A stretch of 64,000 nucleotides of DNA from Pedobacter ghigonis. GTDB taxonomy: Bacteria; Bacteroidota; Bacteroidia; Sphingobacteriales; Sphingobacteriaceae. Made by a program: the position numbers and the translations under genes. Position 1 is the stretch's first letter, and each line of letters starts with the position of its first letter. Location: the NCBI RefSeq assembly GCF_903166585.1, contig NZ_CAESCM010000001.1, forward strand, positions 310,001 to 374,000, written 5' to 3'. A model generated the notes under the pieces. It saw only the letters and a list, made by a program, of their open reading frames with translations, searched no databases and was not told where the DNA came from. Of the stretch, positions 19,701-26,004 are shown in pieces.

Positions 19701-19897
19701 GCTGCTGTAAGAGAAACGCCAGGTGAAGCGCCTGCAATCCTGACGCGTACAGCGGCAACACCATCACCATTAGGGCCAGACACTTTACCAGAAATTCGCT
19801 GCTGGGCGACACAAATGCTGGGGCTACCCATAAAAAAAATAGACAGGCAAGGCAGCAGGATATATATCAGGGACGATATTTGATATTTTAAATTCAT
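16715..19897 (-). CDS. SusC-family TonB-linked outer-membrane receptor
   Basis: This 1060-residue protein has a signal peptide ending near ICVAQQ, a carboxypeptidase-regulatory-like domain (QRISGKVSGPNGDGVAAVRV, about residues 32-105), a plug with DEVTVSTGYQRL and TVLKDAAAASIWGTRAGNG, then the barrel. It lies between the TlpA-like gene and SusD with gaps of 12 and 8 bases. Receptors with this neighbour pattern are frequent in Sphingobacteriaceae; the substrates are unassigned. Confidence 0.93.
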   Translation of the reverse strand: MNLKYQISSLIYILLPCLSIFFMGSPSICVAQQRISGKVSGPNGDGVAAVRVRIAGASPGVSLTAADGNFTISCAAGDTLIFSHISYQLLKLPASLSMQVRLVPLEQQLDEVTVSTGYQRLSRERATGSFTLIAEKQLNTQVSTSVLSRLEAVTSGLMIDRTTNSQGNFTIRGLSSISGPRSPLIVLDNFPYEGGLNNISPNDVESITVLKDAAAASIWGTRAGNGVIVITTKKGKMNSPLSISLSTIATLVKQPDLYQLKVISTPDYINQEILQYSRGAYSSDISSPEHPALSPVVEILASSLSEAEKSAQINALKGIDVRDEFSHYLYRRGINQQYALSLDGGSSKFSWRSSVSFDDNTGVLSEKFRRTAMGFSARAILTKGVELSFGLRYTQSSTGSGTPGYGDILFRGNVLYPYARFRDDNGNDLPIMRDISSSYLSQLGGGRLLDWKYYPLQDYLQDTSTSLLQDILPNASLKVNLFKGLSAELRYQYERQSQTTNHLSAVESYAARSLINSFTQLPSSGAPVLKVPIGGILSRSGSELESTAARGQLDYQNSFGHFSLSAIAGAEIRTLRSSAMGSRVYGYDPSNLSSVAVDYTTFFPDLVTGFETRIPQGVSASEKINRYISGFTSASLTFKSRYTLSLSSRADGSNLFGAAVKDKWKPLASAGIAWTISSEPFYKGNLPGYLKVRMTYGKSGNADPSQTAVTTIRYGSVSPYTGSAYAQPDRYYNPGLKWEKVSMLNIGLDFSALSSRLSGSIEYYRKDASDLFVPYPIDYTTGVSTTVVRNAGRMRGNGVDLVLHSANIKGTFNWESDLNLSYYSDRLKAYFLSPALIDISSARVSGVVGKPLYGIYGYSSAGLDPVNGDPLGILKGAPSKDYTAITQGLGEDGPKYFGPATPVFFGSLGNTFSYGNFALSVQLTFKLGYYYRSPSISYSSLNGYSPGHSDFALRWQKPGDELNTNVPSEIYPSNTARDAFYLGSEVLVKRGDHIRLNFINLDYSLPLRLAKKVGLARASLFANASNLGLIWKAGDEDPEYLGNSLLSYNRNFSIGFRAGF

Positions 19898-19909
19898 AAA
19901 TGCATCTTT

Positions 19910-21256
19910 TTAGTTTTTGCTGTTAATTCTATTGCGGATGACAAACCACTGCACTTCCCGCTCCGCTTCCTTCAGCTCCAAACCCAAAGAGGATAGCACT
20001 GCTTCCAGGGCAGATCTGCCAAGTGGTCCATAACTGCCCACTCCTGTTGTCTCGCCACCTGTCTCATCAACTAGGGGCATGGAAACCCCGCCCTGCCCGT
20101 TTTGCGTACGCACAAAGGTTACCAGACTACCCTTAGCATCAGAGCGTGGAGTAGGTAACTTGCTACTCAAAGGCTTCGCGACTTTGGCCTTGGTTATCAC
20201 TAGACACCTAGTTACCTTTTTTTCTAAAGTGCCACTGTAACCTGAATATCGGTTCAGGTCATCCAGCATAATGGAATAGAGCTCGGCAGACCTTTCAGTA
20301 GGCATCCAGAGTTCATAGGTAGCGCAATATTTGCGGTAGGTTTCCTCCCCAAGAGATAAAGGGAGCTTTAAAGTAGCAGAATCGGGTGATTCTATTACGC
20401 AGCGGATGATATCGGGGTATCGCTGCCTTGCTGCGTAGCTATATAGGTTAAATAAAGGGCTATTGGCATGCCTGATCCCCCGAACGATTTTTCCAGAATA
20501 ATAAGGGTGTGGCCCGGGGCCGGTGCCTGCAATATGTCCCCGGTAAAAAGAGGAACTGAAGAATAACTGGTCAAGTGGTCTCAGGTCAGATGAAAAGATG
20601 GGACGAGATAAATCCTGATGAACATTTGGAGCAGGGTTAAACCGCTTATCTCCAGAATACGCAGCGCGGATATTTTCCGCCTTAAGCTCAAATTTAGTAG
20701 TGGTAGTAATGAGCTTGCCTGCAGGCGATATCCAGACGAAATGCGGATTCCCATGATGAGGGAAATAAGATGAAAGGTTATTTTTTCCAATTAGGGTAGT
20801 TAGCTTATCAGCCCAGGAAGCGGAAGTCTTGCGATTAAGCAGAGCAAGAGCCCCTTCCTCTTTTTCATCAGAGACAGGAATTAAAGCAAGACTGTCTGGA
20901 AACTGTTGCTGCAGCACATGCCCCTTAGGAAAAGAAGCGATACAGGTCGAGCACCAGCTAGCCCAAAAATCCAGGATGATCAGCTTTCCCCGGTATTTGG
21001 AGAGGGAAACTTGCTCAAACTTACCAGAAGGAAGGCGCAATTTCAGTGGCTCATTCCACAGTGCATCCGGGATAGCCTGGCCAATGGTAATCTCTTTGGA
21101 GCGTATCTGACCAAAGGACGGACATTGAAAGAGTACAATAAACAGTAAGCTAAAGCATAAAACGGTATTTTTCAATCCTAAAGAGGATGAAAAGTTTGGG
21201 AATGGGAATTCCCTTACGGAAAATTCCGTTATTTTTTTCAAAGACATAAAACTCAA
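19910..21256 (-). CDS. TlpA-like thioredoxin-fold protein with a C-terminal STN-like tail
   Basis: This 448-residue protein has a secretion signal after a long N-region (hydrophobic residues about 30-48, cleavage near SFGQ). A TlpA/redoxin domain follows with the active-site motif WCSTC (Cys102 and Cys105) and the downstream segment GNPHFVWISPAGKLI. The extended C-terminus ends in a segment (LEAVLSSLGLELKEAEREVQWFVI) that resembles the short secretin/TonB N-terminal fold. It is probably a periplasmic thiol-disulfide exchanger. As first gene of the operon with SusC and SusD it may mature the receptor or its cargo (inference). The start could also be the Met at codon 4. Confidence 0.8.
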   Translation of the reverse strand: MSFMSLKKITEFSVREFPFPNFSSSLGLKNTVLCFSLLFIVLFQCPSFGQIRSKEITIGQAIPDALWNEPLKLRLPSGKFEQVSLSKYRGKLIILDFWASWCSTCIASFPKGHVLQQQFPDSLALIPVSDEKEEGALALLNRKTSASWADKLTTLIGKNNLSSYFPHHGNPHFVWISPAGKLITTTTKFELKAENIRAAYSGDKRFNPAPNVHQDLSRPIFSSDLRPLDQLFFSSSFYRGHIAGTGPGPHPYYSGKIVRGIRHANSPLFNLYSYAARQRYPDIIRCVIESPDSATLKLPLSLGEETYRKYCATYELWMPTERSAELYSIMLDDLNRYSGYSGTLEKKVTRCLVITKAKVAKPLSSKLPTPRSDAKGSLVTFVRTQNGQGGVSMPLVDETGGETTGVGSYGPLGRSALEAVLSSLGLELKEAEREVQWFVIRNRINSKN

Positions 21257-21325
21257 GGTTAGTTAGGCCATCACTGATTGAATACAATAGCGAAAGCCAA
21301 GTGGTTAGTTGATAGAGATAAATAA

Positions 21326-21388
21326 AAAGGGCAGGAACATCATTAAAGAACCTATTTCTACTAGCCGTAAAGGCCATTCCTGCCCTTT
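21326..21388. repeat. 12-bp perfect inverted repeat
   Basis: AAAGGGCAGGAA (21326-21337) and TTCCTGCCCTTT (21377-21388) are perfect reverse complements with a 39-base spacer. They lie upstream of the TlpA-like gene, whose start is at 21256, in its probable leader or promoter region. No T-run follows in either direction, so terminator action is unlikely. Confidence 0.7.
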
Positions 21389-21912
21389 CACATCATCAGG
21401 TGGGATTTTTGGGCTTTAATGCATAAAGCCGATCAAATGAACTAAGGTTATTCCGGCTCATGTCTGCAAATTATTTTAATATATTGGTAAGAAAAAGCAG
21501 ATAAAAAACCAGCCCTTCCGCATTAAATCATGCAGATACGGTTAACCGTATTTGTTATTAGGAAAAAGATACCTACCTTGGGATTGCGAAAAACCGAAGT
21601 AATGTGCTTGCCTAATTAGCAATAAAGGGCTGGTACCAAGTTAAAATAATCCAAAAGGACTTTGTGTGCTCTCATCACACCAGCCTCTGCTCTTTTGGCC
21701 TATATTTTTACTTGGAAATTCTAGTGCACATTAAGATGGAGAACAAATAACGTTCTTTAATAAGAGTTTAAGGGAATAACTGAGTACCACTTCCTGGAAG
21801 TGCAACAATTTAATGGCGCTTAATTTTTTCGTTTTCATAAACGGTTAATTTTTATGTAAAACGATGCGTACCGGAAAAGCAATGATAAACCCGATTGATA
21901 AGAAACCAATAA

Positions 21913-22093
21913 GGCGAACTTCAACGCTTTTGGTAGAGGTACCGTCAAGAACCACTTAAGCCAAGGCTTAAGTCTCGCAAAAGACTAACATGAAGTCCGC
22001 CCTATTGAATATAAGATATCACGAAGATAGCAAAACTCAATAGATATGGCGAACTCACGATCGTCTCATGCGAAAATTGACGGTTTTCTACCA
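21913..22093. repeat. Multi-branched palindromic segment with two competing pairings
   Basis: Outer arms are TGGTAG (21931-21936) plus CCGTCAA (21942-21948) against TTGACGG (22077-22083) plus CTACCA (22088-22093). Inside are ACTTAAGCC/GGCTTAAGT (21954-21973) and CTATTGA/TCAATAG (22002-22043). GAAGTCCGCC (21992-22001) can pair with GGCGAACTTC at 21913-21922 (9 of 10 pairs) or with GGCGAACT at 22048-22055 (7 of 8), so two folds exclude each other. The identity is unknown: a structured RNA, an attachment or transfer site, or a miniature element. Confidence 0.6.
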
Positions 22094-22164
22094 CGAGAGA
22101 CATCGTTAAAGCCAGGTTCCCCCAACTCTATTTGTCGCTATAAATAACTAATAACAAATATAAT

Positions 22165-22189
22165 AAAGTTGCTTAATAAAAGCAACTTT
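22165..22189. promoter_or_regulatory. 10-bp hairpin just before the XRE gene
   Basis: AAAGTTGCTT (22165-22174), a five-base loop and AAGCAACTTT (22180-22189) form a perfect stem ending 14 bases before the ATG at 22204. It could be an operator for the XRE regulator. The following TTTATTT also allows a terminator of rightward transcripts from the repeat region. Confidence 0.5.
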
Positions 22190-22203
22190 TATTTACACTA
22201 TTT

Positions 22204-22437
22204 ATGATCAACCGAATTGGGGAAGTTTTAAAAGAAAAGAAAGCCGGTAACAAAGACTTGGTTAAATTTTTAGAAGTTAAAAAGTCAACTGTATCCAGAT
22301 GGGTTCATAATAAACAACAGCCTACATTAACAACCTTAAGCAGGATAGCCGAATTTCTTAGAGTTGACATAAGGGAGTTGCTATATCCTAGCGACTGGAG
22401 TAATAGTCAAATTGAAGGTTTCAAAGTAAAAAAATAA
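22204..22437 (+). CDS. XRE-family helix-turn-helix protein
   Basis: This 77-residue protein is almost entirely an XRE HTH: RIGEVLKEKKAGNKDLVKFLEVKKSTVSRWVHNKQQPTLTTLSRIAEFLRVDIRELL. Such small Cro/C-like proteins control restriction-modification and other mobile defence loci. It leads a short rightward series (membrane protein, HNH nuclease) at the edge of the island, so it may be the controller of the adjacent system (inference). A 10-bp hairpin precedes it. Confidence 0.85.
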   Translation: MINRIGEVLKEKKAGNKDLVKFLEVKKSTVSRWVHNKQQPTLTTLSRIAEFLRVDIRELLYPSDWSNSQIEGFKVKK

Positions 22438-22443
22438 TGCAAG

Positions 22444-22656
22444 ATGTATATACACCACTTTAAAAAAGCTTGGGTTCGTGTAGTAGTGGCTTTCTTGTTG
22501 GGAGGCGTGCTTAGAGAAGCTATATTTATTTCAACTGGCGACCCAAACAAACCGAGAGGGGAAAATTATGATGTTATCACATTAGTTTACGTAGCAGGTG
22601 TATATATATTATTAACCCTATATGTGAAAAGCAGAGTAAAAAAAGAAATTAACTAG
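22444..22656 (+). CDS. Small two-helix membrane protein, unknown
   Basis: This 70-residue protein has two predicted transmembrane helices, about residues 10-30 (VRVVVAFLLGGVLREAIFI) and 45-62 (ITLVYVAGVYILLTLYV). A loop (STGDPNKPRGENYD) lies between them and the tail KSRVKKEIN is positively charged. It starts six bases after the XRE stop. I do not recognise a family. Small membrane proteins in defence loci can be pore-type effectors, but nothing here proves that. Confidence 0.6.
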   Translation: MYIHHFKKAWVRVVVAFLLGGVLREAIFISTGDPNKPRGENYDVITLVYVAGVYILLTLYVKSRVKKEIN

Positions 22657-22731
22657 CTAAGAAACAAAAGAGTTAGGAAAAAGACCAAAGCCTCTGTATT
22701 ATTTGGTTGGTGAAAAGATACACACTGTCTG

Positions 22732-23718
22732 ATGATAAATAATCCTGCAACTTACTTAGATATGGATAATTATAGAAACCTAATTATTAAAGTATTAACC
22801 GAGTCACAGCCTCTTACCGCAAAGGAAATTGCTCTAGAATTGGGTAAAAAAAATCATTTTCAAAAGACCGGTAACCCTATTTCTGAAAGTCAAATTAGAC
22901 GGGTAATTAGAAGTGCGCAGGCTTCCTTTATTCAAAATACTTCTCATAGGCCTTTTAAATATTCGTTGCAGAATAACCATTCGCCAGCGCTGTCATCAGC
23001 ATCTAGGATTTCTAATGAACTTGGCTTCCTTAATTGGTTAAAGATTAACCAAAAGCAGATATCAAGACCCGATAAATATGTTGGGGCAATGAAAACGATT
23101 TCAAATAACTTAATCACCGATGGAATTATTCCACAAGATGTATGGGCAATTAATAGTATCGATGAGTTGAATAATTTGCATAAGCTATATTTTAACATTC
23201 CCACGTATAAAACTAAAAATAACACCGGAAACAATATGTATAGCAGAGCTTTTGATCTTTACCTGGAATACAGCACAGGTAGCTCATCAGCTGGTGATGT
23301 AAAAGCAATATTGGACATCGCGTTATCAAATAATTTAAATAATACAGAGAAAGAGATACTTATTTCAGCCAGGATAGGTCAGGGAAAATTCAGAAATGAC
23401 TTAATAAAAGTTTGGGGCAGTTGCGCAATTTCTGGATTCAATGATACATCTCTACTTGTTGCATCGCACATAAAACCCTGGGCAAAATCCAACAACGTTG
23501 AAAAGTTAGATGCATACAACGGCCTTTTATTATTGCCAACCTATGATAAATTGTTCGACAAGGGGTTAATCTCATTTGACGAAAATGGAGTTATTATAAT
23601 TTCACCCTATGTTTCGGATTACGAGTCGCTGCATTTGCGCGTAGGGATTAAGATTCAGCTGAAGAAAGCAAGTGAATTTTATATGAACTACCACAGGAAC
23701 AATGTATTCAAAAAATAG
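22732..23718 (+). CDS. HNH endonuclease with N-terminal winged-helix-like region
   Basis: This 328-residue protein has a C-terminal HNH domain of the restriction type at about residues 214-300: Cys231 in WGSCAISG, His246 in ASHIKPW, Asn263 in AYNGLLLL, then YDKLFDKGLISFD. This matches the HNH_2-like nucleases that cut DNA with a divalent metal. Residues 15-70 (LTESQPLTAKEIALEL...ESQIRRVIRSA) look like a winged helix. The gene converges with the HEPN-like gene and their 3' ends overlap by 31 bases. The nearest modification gene is the C5 methyltransferase at 28889, so it may be the restriction nuclease of that locus (inference). The Met at codon 11 is a possible later start. Confidence 0.82.
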   Translation: MINNPATYLDMDNYRNLIIKVLTESQPLTAKEIALELGKKNHFQKTGNPISESQIRRVIRSAQASFIQNTSHRPFKYSLQNNHSPALSSASRISNELGFLNWLKINQKQISRPDKYVGAMKTISNNLITDGIIPQDVWAINSIDELNNLHKLYFNIPTYKTKNNTGNNMYSRAFDLYLEYSTGSSSAGDVKAILDIALSNNLNNTEKEILISARIGQGKFRNDLIKVWGSCAISGFNDTSLLVASHIKPWAKSNNVEKLDAYNGLLLLPTYDKLFDKGLISFDENGVIIISPYVSDYESLHLRVGIKIQLKKASEFYMNYHRNNVFKK

Positions 23719-24404
23719 TAATTAAATTTTGTCGTTTTTTTGTTTAACATAGCCGTCATCATGTCATGTCGAGGTATTGCCCAAATGTTCTCACTAATTA
23801 ATTCGTCTACTTTAGATAAACTTTTCTCCATCTCTTTGGAAGTACGTGCATGCGGATAATTACGGTCCTTTTTGAATGCTTGAAATGCTAGCAAATTAAC
23901 CTCTGCAGCTTCGCGATCGAAATTTGCAACCAGAACGTTTATCATTCTCTCTAAGTATGATACAAGGTAATAAAGTTCTTCGAAAGTATAGGGACAATTA
24001 TAAGCATGCATATCGTCTAAACTAAATGATTTAGCGCTATTTCTTAGATTATGTGCAATGACTTCATTCCTGAATTTTTTCAGTTCTTTCCATTTGCTTA
24101 TCTCTTTACGTGCCGGCGCGACAACTTTCTTGATCAGTAATATTTTATATCGATCTTCGACACCAGTTTTTACAGCTAGAAACGAATCCCATTCCTCCAA
24201 AAAACTACAGGATTTCAAAATAATTTGAAACCATAATGACTCTATTATTGCTTCATCTACATTATACTCCTTTCTGGAAGGAACTTGGGGATGATTTAAA
24301 ACTTCTTCAGATAAATAAGTTTCATAAAAACCTAAAGCATCATAATTCTGCTTAATCGTAACAAATAAACTTAGGAGGATGCGTATAGACTCAACTGTTT
24401 TCAT
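23688..24404 (-). CDS. HEPN-like protein, candidate RNase effector
   Basis: This 238-residue, mostly helical protein contains RNEVIAH at residues 112-118, an Rx5H motif of the HEPN ribonuclease type, in the helix EISKWKELKKFRNEVIAHNL. HEPN proteins of toxin-antitoxin and abortive-infection systems cut RNA through this Arg/His pair. Its ATG overlaps the stop of the receiver-protein gene by four bases, so it is the last gene of the four-gene operon starting at 29998. I do not recognise an exact family; AbiU2- or AbiV-like proteins are possible relatives. The effector role is inferred from the motif and position. Confidence 0.6.
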   Translation of the reverse strand: MKTVESIRILLSLFVTIKQNYDALGFYETYLSEEVLNHPQVPSRKEYNVDEAIIESLWFQIILKSCSFLEEWDSFLAVKTGVEDRYKILLIKKVVAPARKEISKWKELKKFRNEVIAHNLRNSAKSFSLDDMHAYNCPYTFEELYYLVSYLERMINVLVANFDREAAEVNLLAFQAFKKDRNYPHARTSKEMEKSLSKVDELISENIWAIPRHDMMTAMLNKKTTKFNYYFLNTLFLW

Positions 24405-25999
24405 TTTTTAACAAAGTCGATCCCAATCCTTAGAGGATGAGAAAATGCATGATTAGCAATTCTTTGAGCATATTGTTGTCTTAATGTAAAACAGTATGTC
24501 ATGTCAATATTAACAGACTTCCCTTTCACAAAATCGTTAGCGTTAAGCTTACCTCCAATAATAATGCTCTTGGCGACATAAAGTTGGTTCGGTTTTACAT
24601 ATATTGGTTTATGTTTATCAGTTTTACTACTTTTTGGTGGTGCCCCCGCCCAAGAAATGCAAGTGTTTTCATCCAGATATGATATAAATGCTTCATCCCC
24701 TAAAGATATAGCCTCTTCCAAATTCTTAAACGATATTCCTTTGACAAAAAAATATTTATTTTTAATATTATCCTCAGGGTAAAGACAATCGCACAAAGGA
24801 GTAATGCACATATAATATTCTTCAGTGCCAACTTTGAAAATATCCCCAAAATTCACTTTTCGCTCCTCTCTCAGTGAAGATCCATTGTAGAAGGTATTAA
24901 TTTTTGCTATATCATTAATCGTCGCACTCAAGCGCTTAGGCGTTACCTTATCAAGAAATGACGTTTCAAGAATAGTCAGTCGCTCATCTCGTAGGTTTAG
25001 TTTAGCTTGTGCAATCAATAAATCTTTAATAAATAATTCAAATGGTAAATCTGATGACTTTCCTATCATTTGTCTTCTGTGATAAAGAAATGTTTTAAGT
25101 GATATATTCAGTAGATTCGAATCAACGAAAGAACCTTTTCGAGCAAAAATATTCTGCATTTCAATTCCCAACAATTGAGTAAAACTATTATTGGATTTTG
25201 AAATTTGAGTGGACAAACGGTTTAAAAGTCTATTAGGATCTCTTCTGTGATCTTTTTTAATTAAAGTGACAATTGTGTTATTAATGACGACTATCTTATT
25301 GGGCCTATCAATAAATTCTGGTTCATGATTTCTATTTGTAGAAGTAATGAAGCTTGTATTATTTGCAATTTTTATCGCTATTAAAGCACGTGTCAGTTCC
25401 TTTATGCCAGTCGACTTTATTGCAGTACCAATGAACCCCTCAATTTCTTTTAGTTGTGGTATTAACCTTGCATTATTTTGTGGATTGTATATGTCAACAG
25501 CGTCTAAAACCTTACTGATTTCAGATAAATAGGGATCAGTATCTACTCTTATTTGTTCAAAATCGGTAGTGTTTTTTCCGAAAAAAAAAGACACAATATT
25601 ATCAAAAACATCACTTTCTTTAGTCGTGGCAGTATAGATAGCGCAGAAATGAAGGTGGGCTGAAGCTACAACATCTGCTAACAATCTCAAAGAATAACTT
25701 TTTCCTGTGGCGTAATCCTCATCTAGTTCCCAATCAAGCAGCACTAAATCGCGATTATCAAACAGATATTTCATCAATTCAGGTTTTGATAAATCATCTT
25801 TAAAAAACTTGTGAACTGTAAGAGAAGCTCCTGATTTTTTGAATTTTCTAAATAATTTTAGAGAAAGATCTTCTTCTAAAGTAGGTTTATTTGGAATAGG
25901 TACATAAGCTTCGAGAGCTTTTTCATCAATAAAAACCACTGATTTAATGGAGTCTTTGATAATTTTCTTTGCTGTCTGATTATATAGAAGAGAGGCCAT
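24401..25999 (-). CDS. Response-regulator-receiver-like protein with long unknown C-terminus
   Basis: In this 532-residue protein the first ~130 residues read as a receiver fold. An acidic end of beta-1 lies in SVVFIDE (Asp25/Glu26), the putative phospho-acceptor Asp89 in LVLLDWELD, and a Thr in beta-4 (Thr123 of AIYTATT). The remainder is unknown; it has a helical middle and a beta-rich end (LYVAKSIIIGGKL...). No DNA-binding HTH is evident, so it is not an ordinary transcription regulator. It begins five bases after the GHKL/histidine-kinase-like gene and overlaps the HEPN-like gene, so it probably receives a signal from the former and passes it to the latter (inference). Confidence 0.7.
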   Translation of the reverse strand: MASLLYNQTAKKIIKDSIKSVVFIDEKALEAYVPIPNKPTLEEDLSLKLFRKFKKSGASLTVHKFFKDDLSKPELMKYLFDNRDLVLLDWELDEDYATGKSYSLRLLADVVASAHLHFCAIYTATTKESDVFDNIVSFFFGKNTTDFEQIRVDTDPYLSEISKVLDAVDIYNPQNNARLIPQLKEIEGFIGTAIKSTGIKELTRALIAIKIANNTSFITSTNRNHEPEFIDRPNKIVVINNTIVTLIKKDHRRDPNRLLNRLSTQISKSNNSFTQLLGIEMQNIFARKGSFVDSNLLNISLKTFLYHRRQMIGKSSDLPFELFIKDLLIAQAKLNLRDERLTILETSFLDKVTPKRLSATINDIAKINTFYNGSSLREERKVNFGDIFKVGTEEYYMCITPLCDCLYPEDNIKNKYFFVKGISFKNLEEAISLGDEAFISYLDENTCISWAGAPPKSSKTDKHKPIYVKPNQLYVAKSIIIGGKLNANDFVKGKSVNIDMTYCFTLRQQYAQRIANHAFSHPLRIGIDFVKK

Positions 26000-26004
26000 T
26001 TAGT

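Larger units (their letters stand above)
21257..22203. other. Gene-free stretch dense in inverted repeats
   Basis: No supported gene in about 950 bases, but at least six hairpin-forming repeats: 21326-21388, 21508-21634 (ACCAGCCCTT/AAGGGCTGGT, 107-base loop), 21651-21698 (CCAAAAG/CTTTTGG enclosing GTGTG/CACAC), 21788-21802 (CACTTCC T GGAAGTG), 21830-21863 (CGTTTTCATAAA versus TTTATGTAAAACG, one bulge) and 21913-22093. It separates the TlpA/SusC/SusD operon from the AT-rich defence-type island, so it may be a mobile-element border or a structured RNA locus. Confidence 0.6.

Noticed and set aside
21913..22093. Retron or diversity-generating template RNA
   Set aside because: No reverse transcriptase gene is nearby; the only possible one would be with the intron at the far right edge.
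21257..22203. Integron attC array as explanation of the inverted repeats
   Set aside because: One GTTAGGC-like core is present near 21264, but the repeats lack regularly spaced core pairs and no small gene cassettes lie between them.
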